This document shows, one piece after another, positions 6,939 to 15,056 of a stretch of DNA of 15,998 nt. How positions within the stretch are numbered: the stretch's first letter is position 1; every line of letters begins with the position of its first letter. The translations under genes and the position numbers were made by a program. The DNA is taken from contig JBEGVK010000239.1 of assembly GCA_041178405.1 (NCBI GenBank), positions 1 through 15,998 on the forward strand, given 5' to 3'. This stretch comes from UBA668 sp041178405. GTDB taxonomy: Bacteria; Actinomycetota; Acidimicrobiia; Acidimicrobiales; Ilumatobacteraceae. Below the pieces are notes generated by a model. The model had not been told where the DNA came from. It ran no database searches and worked only from the letters and a program-made list of their open reading frames with translations.

Positions 6939-8720
6939 TCAGCCCCGCGAGCCCAGATAGGCGGCGGCCACGGCGGGATCGGCGCGGACAGCATCGGGGG
7001 TGCCCTCGGCGAGCACGCGCCCCTCGTTGAGCACGACGATGTGGTCGCTGATGGTGGTGATGAACCCGAGGTCGTGGTCGATGACCAGCACGCCGGCACC
7101 GACGCGCTGCGCGATCGAGCGCACGGCAGTGACCATCTCGAGGCTCTCGGCGTCGCTCATCCCCGAGGTCGGCTCGTCGAGCAGCAGGTACAGCGGAGCC
7201 AGTGCTGCCGCACGAGCGAGCTCGAGGCGCCGCTGCGAGCCGTAGTCGAGGGCATCGGCGCGGCGGTCGGCGCGGTCGGCCAGCCCGACGGCCTCGAGCA
7301 GTTCGTCAGGGTCGGGGGTGGGGCGCTGCGGCCGGTGCCGTGCAGCCACCATCGCCGTCACGGCAACGTTGTCGCGGACGCTCAGGTTGGCGAACAGGCG
7401 GAGGTTCTGGAAGGTGCGACCGAGCCCGGCGCGGGCCACGGCCACCGGAGATGCATCGGAGAGGTCGACGTCGCCGAGCTGCACCCTGCCGTCGGTCTCC
7501 TCGACGAGCCCGGTGATGACGTTGAAGAGGGTCGTCTTGCCGGCCCCGTTGGGGCCGATCAGTCCGACCACCTCGCCGGGCCGGACGGCGATGCGCGCCC
7601 CGTCGAGAGCGGTGAACCCACCGAAGCGAACGATCACGCCGTCGGCGGACAGCACGGCCTCATCGGCCGTCGTCGAGCCGGCACGATCTGGGGAGGAGTC
7701 GGCGCGCCAGCGCATGCGCCGGCGCAGCACCGCCGCCACATCGAGATCGCCGAGGATCCCGCCAGGTCTCGCGAGCATCACCGCGAGCATTACGCCGCCG
7801 AGGAACAGGTCGGGGAACCGCTCGATGCCGAGCCGCTGCGGGTCGCCGAGCTGACGGAACACCTCGTTGCCGACCGTGATGACGATGGTGCCGAGCACCG
7901 TGCCGCTGACGGTGCGCATACCGCCGACGACCACCATGGCGAGGACCAGGATGCCGGCGTCGAGCGTGAACTGCTTCGGATTGACGGTGCCGAGCGACTG
8001 GGCTCGCAGTGCGCCGCCGAGCGCGATGAGTCCGATGCTGACCATCCACGCCGCATAACGCGACGTGAACAGTGAGATGCCGAGGGCCGGTGCAGCCAAC
8101 TCGTCGTCGCGGGTGGCGGCAGCGAAGCGGCCGATCCGCGACTCCTGGAACTGGTGCGCCACCACGAGTGCGATGAATGCACCGAGCCACAGGACGCCGT
8201 TTCCGCCGAGGATGGGCACGCCCGTGAGGCCTCCCGCACCGCGGGTGAGTTCCTCCCAGTTCTTCACGACCTGATCGACGACGAACAGGGCAGCGAGCGT
8301 GATCATGGTGGGGGCGAGTCCGCTGGCCCGGCACACGGCGACGCCGAACGCAGCGCCGATCGCGATCGTGACGGCGAGCGCCACGAGTGTCGCCGTGACA
8401 GGCCCGACCTCGACCTCGCCGAGGCCGAACGGGATGTCGGGAAGCGACGTGGCCTTCGCCGCGACCGGGATCACGACGAGGGCAGTGGCGTACGAGGCGA
8501 TCTGGGCGAAGGCCATGTGGCCGAAGCTGAGCACGCCGGTGTTGCCGATGAACACCTGCATTCCGAGGGCGAGGATGAAGTTGGTGAGCATCTCGGCGAC
8601 GAGGTACTGGCGAGCGCCACCGCCGGTCGAGGTGTACGCCAGCGAGAGCGCGAAGACGACCGCGAGCAGGATGCTGCTCGCAGCCGTGCTGCGGCCGAGT
8701 CGGCGGACGAGCGGCTCCAT
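6939..8720 (-). CDS. livM-livG: Fused LivM permease / LivG ATPase of a branched-chain amino acid-type (HAAT) ABC importer
   Basis: One 593-residue polypeptide carries both the second permease and the first ATPase. Residues 1-320 are LivM-like: hydrophobic membrane segments, FIGNTGVLSFGHMAFAQIAS (57-76), TRGAGGLTGVP (159-169) and the end segment LARPGGILGD. A polar linker (about 330-355) leads to the LivG-like domain: Walker A GPNGAGKT (389-396), Q-loop FQNLRLF (437-443), a degenerate signature LDYGSQRRLELARA (491-504), Walker B LYLLLDEP (510-517) and H-loop His549 in VIDHD. The ATG at 8720 overlaps the livH stop as ATGA; the frame continues open upstream to 9854, but that part lies across livH and livF and is not real. 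No stop or frameshift interrupts the joint. It pairs with LivH and LivF to form the complete importer. Confidence 0.93.
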   Translation of the reverse strand: MEPLVRRLGRSTAASSILLAVVFALSLAYTSTGGGARQYLVAEMLTNFILALGMQVFIGNTGVLSFGHMAFAQIASYATALVVIPVAAKATSLPDIPFGLGEVEVGPVTATLVALAVTIAIGAAFGVAVCRASGLAPTMITLAALFVVDQVVKNWEELTRGAGGLTGVPILGGNGVLWLGAFIALVVAHQFQESRIGRFAAATRDDELAAPALGISLFTSRYAAWMVSIGLIALGGALRAQSLGTVNPKQFTLDAGILVLAMVVVGGMRTVSGTVLGTIVITVGNEVFRQLGDPQRLGIERFPDLFLGGVMLAVMLARPGGILGDLDVAAVLRRRMRWRADSSPDRAGSTTADEAVLSADGVIVRFGGFTALDGARIAVRPGEVVGLIGPNGAGKTTLFNVITGLVEETDGRVQLGDVDLSDASPVAVARAGLGRTFQNLRLFANLSVRDNVAVTAMVAARHRPQRPTPDPDELLEAVGLADRADRRADALDYGSQRRLELARAAALAPLYLLLDEPTSGMSDAESLEMVTAVRSIAQRVGAGVLVIDHDLGFITTISDHIVVLNEGRVLAEGTPDAVRADPAVAAAYLGSRG

Positions 8721-9612
8721 CACACCCGCTCCGCGCTGGCAACCTTGAAGGCGCCCTGCGGCCTGATGATGAAGAAGGCGGCGATGGCGATGTACACGAT
8801 CGCCGTCGAGAAGCGGTCCCAGCCGGTGGCGATGTCGGGCAGGTAGGCACGGGTGAGCGTCTCCAGCAGCCCGAGCGCCAGACCACCCACGACGGCGCCG
8901 GTGAAGCTGCCAAGTCCGCCGATCACTGCGGCGACGACGGCCTTGAGAAGCCAGTCGGCACCCATCGCCGGCTCTGCCGAGGGGTTGCGCATCAGGATGA
9001 GGCAGGCGGCGACGCCAGCGAGCAACCCGGCGAAGGCGAAGGCACCCGAGATGACACGGTTGGCGCGGATGCCCATCAGTCGAGCCGCATCGAAGTCCTC
9101 TGCGGCGCCGCGCACTGAGATGCCGAAGAGCGTGCGCGAGAACACCAGGGCCGTCACTGCAAGCGTGGCGGCAGTAACGCCGATGGTGACGACGTCCATC
9201 ACCTCGATGCTGACGCCGCCGAGGCCGAACTGGTCGAACACCCACGCCGGCTTCGGAAACGCCCGCTGCTTGGGCGACACGAAGATCTGCCACAGAGCGT
9301 GCGAGAGCCGCTCGATGGCGAACGAGGTGAGCAGCATCGTGAAGGGGCTGGCCTGGCGCACCCAGCGGAATGCAACGGCCTCCGTGGCAACCGATGCCAG
9401 TGCTGCCGACGCAATGATGGCTACCGGCATCCACCACCAGCTGCCGCCGTTCAGGAAGAAGAAGTACGACACGTAGGCGCCGACGGTGATCAGCTCTCCG
9501 TGGGCGAAGTTGACGAGGTGCATCACGCCGAAGATGAGCGAGATGCCGAGCGCCAGCAGGGCGTACGTGCTGCCGACGCCGAGGCCGTCGACGAGCGTCT
9601 GGACGAGCTTGG

Positions 9613-9616
<4 letters not shown>
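8720..9616 (-). CDS. livH: LivH-type permease of a branched-chain amino acid-type ABC importer
   Basis: A 298-residue integral membrane subunit, of family length. Its opening is typical for LivH: VDGLGVGSTYALLALGISL (9-27), then IFGVMHLVNFAHGELITVGA (28-47). Later RGAAEDFDAARLMGIRANRV (175-194) is the cytoplasmic loop thought to contact the ATPases, and AAVIGGLGSFTGAVVGGL is a conserved late membrane segment. It ends in FFIIRPQGAFK, the usual LivH close. Several hydrophobic stretches fit an eight-helix-type permease. The ATG overlaps the livF stop and its own stop overlaps the livM-livG ATG, so the three genes are translationally coupled. What the transporter carries cannot be read from this subunit. 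Confidence 0.94.
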
Positions 9617-10323
<707 letters not shown>

Positions 10324-10324
10324 G

Positions 10325-10350
10325 GGCCGGCTGGCCCGACTCAGCCGGCC
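10325..10350 (-). promoter_or_regulatory. Perfect 9-bp intercistronic stem-loop between binding-protein gene and livF
   Basis: On the plus strand GGCCGGCTG (10325-10333) and CAGCCGGCC (10342-10350) are exact reverse complements around an 8-base loop. In the minus-strand message the stem begins within the last codons of the binding-protein gene, includes part of its TGA, and ends 1 base before the livF ATG. Eight of nine pairs are G-C. There is no U-tract, so a full terminator is unlikely. Such hairpins after solute-binding-protein genes are known to protect the upstream message or damp downstream expression (as at malE-malF), which would give excess binding protein over transporter. Confidence 0.65.
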
Positions 10351-11525
10351 GGGATGTACGTCGGCCGCAGGGCAGTCTCGAACACCGGGTTGCCGCCCTC
10401 GACCCCGAGGATGACGACGTCCTTGTTCGGCACACCGCCGGTGCCCTTGTACGACACGACGCCGGTGGTGACCTCGACGTTCTCGAGGCTGTCGATGGCG
10501 GCGGTCAGCGAGGCGCTGTCGAGCTTGCAGTCGGCGGCAGCGGCAGCGGCAGCGAAGATCTGGACGGCGTCGGCCGAGAGTGCGCCGAAGCTGATGGTCT
10601 CGATCGTCTTGCCGGCAGCGGCGGCACCCTCGAGGAACTCTGCCACCGTGTTCGAGTCCTGCGGGAAGGTGTGCGCAGCGAAGTACACGCCGTCAGCCAC
10701 CTCGCCAGCGCTCCAGACCACCGTGGCGTCGAACGCATCGGCACCCATCACCACGACATCGCCGAGACCGGCGGCATCGAGCTGCTCAAGCAGGGTCTGG
10801 GTCTGGGGCATCACCATGGCGGTGAACAGCACGTCCGGTGCCTCGGGCAGGCTGGCCATCTCGTTCACCTGGGTGGAGAAATCGGCGTCGGCAAGGCTGA
10901 ACGCGTAGTCGCCGAGCATGGTGCCGCCACCCTTGGCGAAGGCGTCGGCGAAGTAGGCCGGGTTGCCCGAGAAGTAGATGTCGTCGGTGCTGCTCATCGT
11001 GACGGCGGTCGTGTAGCCCTTGCCGAGGGCAAACTCGGCAACGGCGGCCGACTGCACCGGGTCGCTGAAGCTGGCGAGGAACGCGCCGCGGGCGGGATCG
11101 GCGAGCGTCGGGTCGGTCGAGGCCATGAAGATCACTGGCGCCTTGCCGGCGACGGTGTCGAGGAGCGGGGCGCCGGTGTTGGCGAAGGGCGGGCCGATGA
11201 TGGCGTTGACACCGGCATCGAGCAGCTCCTGGGCGGCGCGCTGCGTTGCGGCGGGGTCGCCCTGGATGTCCTTCACGATGTACTCGACGGGCTTGCCGCA
11301 CACGCCGCCGGCTGCGTTGATGGCCGCAACCGCCACCTCAGCGGCCTCAGAGCCCGGCTGGTCGGAGAAGGCGCCCAGCTCGCCGAGGTCCGCAGCGAAG
11401 CCGATCTTGAGGGCGCCGCTGTCGCCGCTGTCGCCGCCGCCGCACGCGGCAGCAACGAGGGCGAATGTGGCGAGCGCTGCGACGCCGAGCGATCGCGAGC
11501 GCAGTGAGGTCGGACGAGTCGACAT
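10341..11525 (-). CDS. Periplasmic-binding lipoprotein of a branched-chain amino acid-type ABC importer (LivJ/LivK-like)
   Basis: This is the substrate-capturing component, a type I periplasmic-binding-fold protein anchored outside the membrane. From the ATG at 11525 it has 394 residues: a basic start (RPTSLRSRS), a hydrophobic stretch GVAALATFALVAAA and the lipobox cysteine Cys28, then a Gly/Asp/Ser linker (GGGDSGDSG). The mature part opens LKIGFAADLGELGAF (39-53), as in this family, and goes on with INAAGGVCGKPVEYIVKD (69-86) and NAIIGPPFANTGAPLLD (107-123). Cys76 and Cys333 could form a disulphide. A GGGGAGAA (complement of 11533-11540) lies 7 bases upstream, which selects this ATG over the in-frame start at 11576. 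It heads the operon and faces a gamma-glutamyl ligase gene. The ligand is unknown; relatives bind amino acids, amides, urea or aromatic acids. Confidence 0.92.
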   Translation of the reverse strand: MSTRPTSLRSRSLGVAALATFALVAAACGGGDSGDSGALKIGFAADLGELGAFSDQPGSEAAEVAVAAINAAGGVCGKPVEYIVKDIQGDPAATQRAAQELLDAGVNAIIGPPFANTGAPLLDTVAGKAPVIFMASTDPTLADPARGAFLASFSDPVQSAAVAEFALGKGYTTAVTMSSTDDIYFSGNPAYFADAFAKGGGTMLGDYAFSLADADFSTQVNEMASLPEAPDVLFTAMVMPQTQTLLEQLDAAGLGDVVVMGADAFDATVVWSAGEVADGVYFAAHTFPQDSNTVAEFLEGAAAAGKTIETISFGALSADAVQIFAAAAAAADCKLDSASLTAAIDSLENVEVTTGVVSYKGTGGVPNKDVVILGVEGGNPVFETALRPTYIPAG

Positions 11526-11572
11526 CGTGTGGTTCTCCCCGGTAGGCCGCCGTGTGGCGGATCTGCTGCGCG

Positions 11573-11578
11573 ACATTA
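11573..11578 (-). promoter_or_regulatory. Candidate -10 box for the transporter operon
   Basis: On the minus strand TAATGT fits the TAnnnT pattern. It would start transcription near 11566 and leave a leader of about 40 bases that holds a small CCGCC/GGCGG hairpin (11547-11560) and the ribosome binding site at 11533-11540. No good -35 is seen; the 28-base palindrome lies just upstream, so an activator could stand in for it. Confidence 0.35.
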
Positions 11579-11585
11579 GCCAACG

Positions 11586-11613
11586 GCAGGTCGTTCGGGA
11601 ACAAATGACCTGC
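11586..11613. promoter_or_regulatory. 28-bp imperfect palindrome in divergent promoter region (candidate operator)
   Basis: GCAGGTC (11586-11592) and GACCTGC (11607-11613) are exact inverted half-sites. Their centres are 21 bases apart, two DNA turns, and two more inner pairs (TT/AA at 11594-11595 and 11604-11605) match. It lies between the transporter operon's likely -10 (minus) and the ligase gene's likely -10 (plus), at about -35 for the latter. This is the expected place for a dimeric regulator controlling both directions. No regulator gene is in the window. Confidence 0.5.
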
Positions 11614-11625
11614 GGGAGCCTTTGC

Positions 11626-11631
11626 TACCCT
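11626..11631 (+). promoter_or_regulatory. Candidate extended -10 box for a leaderless ligase transcript
   Basis: TACCCT, preceded by TGC, fits the extended TGnTAnnnT pattern. Exactly 7 bases separate it from the ATG at 11639, so transcription would start at or next to the start codon. No Shine-Dalgarno is found close to the ATG, which agrees with leaderless translation. Confidence 0.45.
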
Positions 11632-11638
11632 GCGCCGC

Positions 11639-12988
11639 ATGGGCAATCGGCGAGTTCGAGTGATGTGGAGCGACCTGAACGGGCTGTCACACGGCCGGTA
11701 CGTGCCGGCACGGAGGATCCACGAGCACACCCACCACGCGGTCACCACCCTGACGATGAACGTGCTCGGTGACATCCTCGAGGTGGCCGGCTACAGCAGC
11801 GACGTCGGCTACCCCGATCTGTCGACGGTGTCCGTGGCCGATTCGCTGCGGCCCGGCTGGGAGCCCGATACCGATGTCGTCGTCGCCGATCTCGACTTCA
11901 ACGGGGCGCCGCTCGAGTTGAGCCCTCGTGCGGCGCTGCGGCGGTCGGTGGAGGCATGGCGGGCATTGGGCTACGAGCCGATGCTCGGCTACGAGATGGA
12001 GTTCTATGTAGTCAGGGCCGATGCGGCTGCGCCTGGTGGCTACGTGCCGCTCGAGCGGCCCTCGCACCGCGTCTATGGCGTCGGCCACGGCGGCGACATC
12101 TACGACGACTCCAGGTCGGCGAGCGGGCGAGGCGACAGCCTGATGTTCGAGATCTTCGACGCCGCCGAGCACAGCGACCTCGACCTCGAGGGTGTGTCGG
12201 CCGAGTTCAGTCCGGCGCAGATGGAGCTGAACATGAAGTACGGACTGGCGCTCGATGCCGCCGACCGTGCGTTCATCAGCAAGGACATGCTGCGCGAGAT
12301 CGCTGATCGGCGCGGCCTCGGTGTCACGTTCATGGGCCGTCCCGTCGGAGGGCCGTTCACGGGCAACGGGCTGCACATCAACTTCTCGCTGAGCCCTGTC
12401 GGCGGCACCCGCAACGCATTCGACGACCCGGCAGGCGAGCACGGCCTGTCAGCGCTCGCCCGGCAGTGCCTCGGCGGGCTCATCGCCCACCACGAGGGAA
12501 TCGCGCTGATGTCGGCGCCCACGGTGAACAGCTACAAGCGCCTGCTCCCCGGCATCATCGCCGGCTACTGGGCGAACTGGGGGCTCGACAACCGCATCAG
12601 CACCTATCGGGTGCCAGGCGAGCGTGGCGCAGCGACGCGTATCGAGAACCGGATGCCGTGCGGCAGTGCCAACGTCTACCTCGCAGCGGCAGCGATGCTC
12701 GAGGCAGCGCGTCTCGGGGTGGTCAACGGTCTCGACTGCGGTGCGCCGCAGGAGGGCAACGGTGACGTCGAGCCCAATACCGACCGTCACACGCCGCACT
12801 CGCTCGCCGAGGCGATCGCCGCCTTCGAGGCCGACGCCGAACTACGCGCCACGATGGGCGACGACCTCAGCCGTGCATACCTGACGCTGCGCCGCAACGA
12901 ACTCGAGCGATGGGAGGCCGAGGGCCTCGACTGGGATCCCCACGACATCACCGAGTGGGAGCAGCGCACCTACCTGCCGTATTACTGA
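11639..12988 (+). CDS. Glutamine-synthetase-like gamma-glutamyl-amine ligase (PuuA/GlnA3 type)
   Basis: A GS-fold ATP-dependent ligase of 449 residues, closer to PuuA-type gamma-glutamylpolyamine synthetases than to ammonia-using GS. Metal and nucleotide residues are kept: Glu119 and Glu121 (GYEMEFYV), Glu189 and Glu196 (AEFSPAQMELN; spacing 7 as in PuuA, against 8 in GlnA), His246 (GNGLHINFSL), Arg301 (NSYKRLLPG), and Arg334/Glu336/Arg338 (TRIENRMP) followed by SANVYLAAAAMLEA. The N-terminal beta-grasp begins MWSDLNGLSHGRYVP. The ATG at 11639 follows a -10-like box by 7 bases; Met9 (11663) is an alternative start. It is divergent from an importer gene set, which suggests it glutamylates an imported amine; aniline and isopropylamine pathways use related enzymes. 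Its end overlaps fcl by 7 bases, tail-to-tail. The family is firm and the amine unknown. Confidence 0.85.
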   Translation: MGNRRVRVMWSDLNGLSHGRYVPARRIHEHTHHAVTTLTMNVLGDILEVAGYSSDVGYPDLSTVSVADSLRPGWEPDTDVVVADLDFNGAPLELSPRAALRRSVEAWRALGYEPMLGYEMEFYVVRADAAAPGGYVPLERPSHRVYGVGHGGDIYDDSRSASGRGDSLMFEIFDAAEHSDLDLEGVSAEFSPAQMELNMKYGLALDAADRAFISKDMLREIADRRGLGVTFMGRPVGGPFTGNGLHINFSLSPVGGTRNAFDDPAGEHGLSALARQCLGGLIAHHEGIALMSAPTVNSYKRLLPGIIAGYWANWGLDNRISTYRVPGERGAATRIENRMPCGSANVYLAAAAMLEAARLGVVNGLDCGAPQEGNGDVEPNTDRHTPHSLAEAIAAFEADAELRATMGDDLSRAYLTLRRNELERWEAEGLDWDPHDITEWEQRTYLPYY

Positions 12989-13947
12989 AACGGGTCGCGT
13001 TCGGCTTCGTCGCGGTTGGCGACGTACCAGTCGATGGTACGGCGCAACCCCTCCTCGAAGGGCATCTGCGCCCGCCATCCGAAGAGTTCCTCGGCTCGCG
13101 CCGGATCCACTCGGCGCCGCGGCTGCCCATCGGGCTTCGTGGTGTCCCAGACGAGGTCGCCGTCGTAGCCCACCATCTCGGCGATCAACTCGACCGTCTC
13201 GCGGATGGTGATCTCGCGGTTGGTGCCGAGGTTCACCGGCTCGACGCTCTCGAGCACCTCTGCAGCGAGCACGATGGCAGCAGCGGCGTCGTCGACATAC
13301 AGGTACTCGCGGCTCGCCGTGCCGGTGCCCCACACCTCCATCGTGGCCTCGCCGCGCTCCTTCGCCTCGACACAGCGCTTGATGCGCGCCGGGATGACAT
13401 GGCTGACGGCGGGATGGAACTTGTCGCCAGGCCCGTAGAGGTTGGTGGGGATGAGGTAGGCGAAGCGCTGGCCGTACTGGTGGTGATTGACCTGCGCATG
13501 CACGAGCTGCGCCTTCTTGGCGATGCCGTACGGAGCGTTGGTCTCCTCTGGGTAGCCGTCCCACAGCGAGGCCTCGCGGAACGGCACCGGCGTGAACTTG
13601 GGATACGAGCACACCGTGCCGAGCAGCACGGTCTTCTCGACGGAGGCCGACTGGCGTGCCGCCTCGATGACGTGCGTGCCCATCAGCAGGTTGTGGAGAT
13701 ACAGCGGTGCGGGCTCGGCCTGGTTGTACCCGATGCCGCCCACTCGTGCCGCCAGGTGGATGAGGTGGCTGGGGCGGGTGTCGGCGAGCAGCTGCTCGGC
13801 CGCACCGGGAAGCGTGAGGTCGTAGTCGCGGCTCCGCGGCACGGCGACGTCGGCTCCCTGCTCGCGGAGGAGTCGAACGACGACCCGTCCGAGGAAGCCA
13901 GCACCCCCGGTGACCACGACTCGCCGACCCGCCCAGAACGACATCAT
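12982..13947 (-). CDS. fcl: GDP-L-fucose synthase (GDP-4-keto-6-deoxymannose epimerase/reductase)
   Basis: Fcl/WcaG turns GDP-4-keto-6-deoxy-D-mannose into GDP-L-fucose with NADPH. From the ATG at 13947 it has 321 residues, the usual size. It shows the Rossmann motif VTGGAGFLG soon after the start, then HLAARVGGIGYNQAEPA, the substrate-site segment LLGTVCSYPKFTPVPF, the catalytic NAPYGIAKKA (YxxxK), IPTNLYGPGDKFHP, and VWGTGTASREYLYVDD, all typical of Fcl. The frame opens upstream to a GTG at 13971, but a TAGCAT lies 7 bases before ATG 13947 and the family starts near MSFW, so 13947 (or the adjacent ATG at 13944) is preferred. gmd, which makes the substrate, is not seen here. It is divergent from a glycosyltransferase gene, in keeping with glycan synthesis. 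Confidence 0.92.
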   Translation of the reverse strand: MMSFWAGRRVVVTGGAGFLGRVVVRLLREQGADVAVPRSRDYDLTLPGAAEQLLADTRPSHLIHLAARVGGIGYNQAEPAPLYLHNLLMGTHVIEAARQSASVEKTVLLGTVCSYPKFTPVPFREASLWDGYPEETNAPYGIAKKAQLVHAQVNHHQYGQRFAYLIPTNLYGPGDKFHPAVSHVIPARIKRCVEAKERGEATMEVWGTGTASREYLYVDDAAAAIVLAAEVLESVEPVNLGTNREITIRETVELIAEMVGYDGDLVWDTTKPDGQPRRRVDPARAEELFGWRAQMPFEEGLRRTIDWYVANRDEAERDPFQ

Positions 13948-13954
13948 GAACGTG

Positions 13955-13960
13955 ATGCTA
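13955..13960 (-). promoter_or_regulatory. Candidate -10 box for leaderless fcl transcript
   Basis: On the minus strand TAGCAT fits TAnnnT and is followed by exactly 7 bases and then ATG (13947), the same layout as at the ligase gene. No Shine-Dalgarno lies before ATG 13947 or before the upstream GTG at 13971. Confidence 0.4.
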
Positions 13961-13985
13961 CGACTGCTCACGCCATGATGGAGAG

Positions 13986-15056
13986 GTGCGGGTCGCCTAC
14001 ACCCTCGAGCAGTGCTGGCATCGCGTGCCGGGCGGCACAGCCGTCGCTGCGCTGCGAGTGGCGGAAGCGATGTCGGCGCAGCTCGATGTGCGGCTCATCG
14101 GTGTTGCCGGTCGCCACCGTCGCCTGCCGCCCGAGCCGTGGACGCCGCCGATCCCCGTCGAGCGGCTGCCATGGCCGGCCCCGTGGCTCTACGAGACCTG
14201 GCTGCGGCTGCACTGGCCGCCCGTCGAGACGGCAACCGGCCGGGTCGATGTCACGCACGCCACGACGCTGATCCCGTGCCCGACGAGGGCGCCGCTCGTC
14301 GTGACACTGCACGATCTGGCGTGGGTGCACGAACCGGCTCACTTCACGCGCCACGGTGTCTCGGTCTTCGAGCGCAGCCTCGTGAACATCCGGCGGAGTG
14401 CCGACATGGTGCTGTGCTCGAGCCAGTCGACCATGGACGACTGCGTGCAGGCAGGCATCGGGGCCGACCGCCTGCGCCTCGTGCCGCTCGGTGTCGAGAC
14501 GTCCCGCGTCGATGCCGACGAGGTGAGCCGCGTCCGCGAGCGATACCGGCTTCCTTCCGAGTACCTGTTGTTCGTCGGCACGGTCGAGCCGCGCAAGAAC
14601 CTTCGAGGGCTGGTGGCAGCACGTGAGCGCATCCCGCATGCGCCGCCGCTCGTGGTCGCCGGTGCCGAGGGATGGGGCGAGACCGGTGTCTCGGCCGACG
14701 CCGAGGGGGTGCACTTCCTCGGCTTCGTGCCCGGCGACGACCTCGGCGGGCTCTATGCGGGTGCGTCGGCGTTCTGCTACCCGAGCGAGCGAGAGGGCTA
14801 CGGACTGCCAGTGCTCGAGGCGATGGCACAGGGAGCCCCGGTGGTGACGAGCCGCGGCACCGCCACCGAGGAGACCGCAGGCGGTGCCGCCGTCCTCGTC
14901 GACCCACATGACGTCGACGACATCGCCGCCGGCATCGTCGATGCGCTCGGACGCCGTCGCGAGCTGTCGGCCAAGGGCCTTGCGCACGCCCAGCGTCGCA
15001 GTTGGGGCACCACTGCGGCGCTCACGGCGGCGGCCTATCGCGAGGTTGCCCGTTGA
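13986..15056 (+). CDS. Glycosyltransferase, GT4-type (GT-B fold)
   Basis: A 356-residue retaining-type sugar transferase that would add a sugar from a nucleotide donor during glycan assembly at the inner membrane face. N-terminal acceptor half: MRVAYTLEQCWHRVPGGTAV (1-20), with a glycine-rich loop and LVVTLHDLAWVHEPAHFT (104-121). C-terminal donor half: LLFVGTVEPRKNL (194-206) and the EX7E motif in SEREGYGLPVLEAM (Glu270 and Glu278), followed by GAPVVTSRGTATEETAGGAAVLVDP. The GTG at 13986 is the only possible start, because the frame has a stop at 13953-13955. A GGAG lies only 2 bases upstream, too close for a normal Shine-Dalgarno. Its stop overlaps the next glycosyltransferase start. Donor and acceptor are unknown; rhamnose and fucose-type donors are made by neighbours. 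Confidence 0.88.
   Translation: MRVAYTLEQCWHRVPGGTAVAALRVAEAMSAQLDVRLIGVAGRHRRLPPEPWTPPIPVERLPWPAPWLYETWLRLHWPPVETATGRVDVTHATTLIPCPTRAPLVVTLHDLAWVHEPAHFTRHGVSVFERSLVNIRRSADMVLCSSQSTMDDCVQAGIGADRLRLVPLGVETSRVDADEVSRVRERYRLPSEYLLFVGTVEPRKNLRGLVAARERIPHAPPLVVAGAEGWGETGVSADAEGVHFLGFVPGDDLGGLYAGASAFCYPSEREGYGLPVLEAMAQGAPVVTSRGTATEETAGGAAVLVDPHDVDDIAAGIVDALGRRRELSAKGLAHAQRRSWGTTAALTAAAYREVAR

Noticed and set aside
10535..10556. Short tandem GGCAGC-type repeat
   Set aside because: It encodes an alanine run in the binding lipoprotein and reflects codon bias, not a functional repeat.
11411..11443. Tandem GCCGCTGTC repeat
   Set aside because: It encodes the Gly/Asp/Ser linker after the lipoprotein cysteine, a common low-complexity spacer.
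11526..11576. Upstream in-frame start for the binding lipoprotein at 11576
   Set aside because: It would place 17 extra residues before the signal peptide and overlap the likely promoter; ATG 11525 has a good ribosome binding site.
12910..14271. Plus-strand open frame of 453 codons opposite fcl
   Set aside because: It is the complement of a well-supported fcl and runs into the glycosyltransferase in a wrong frame; no motif is seen.
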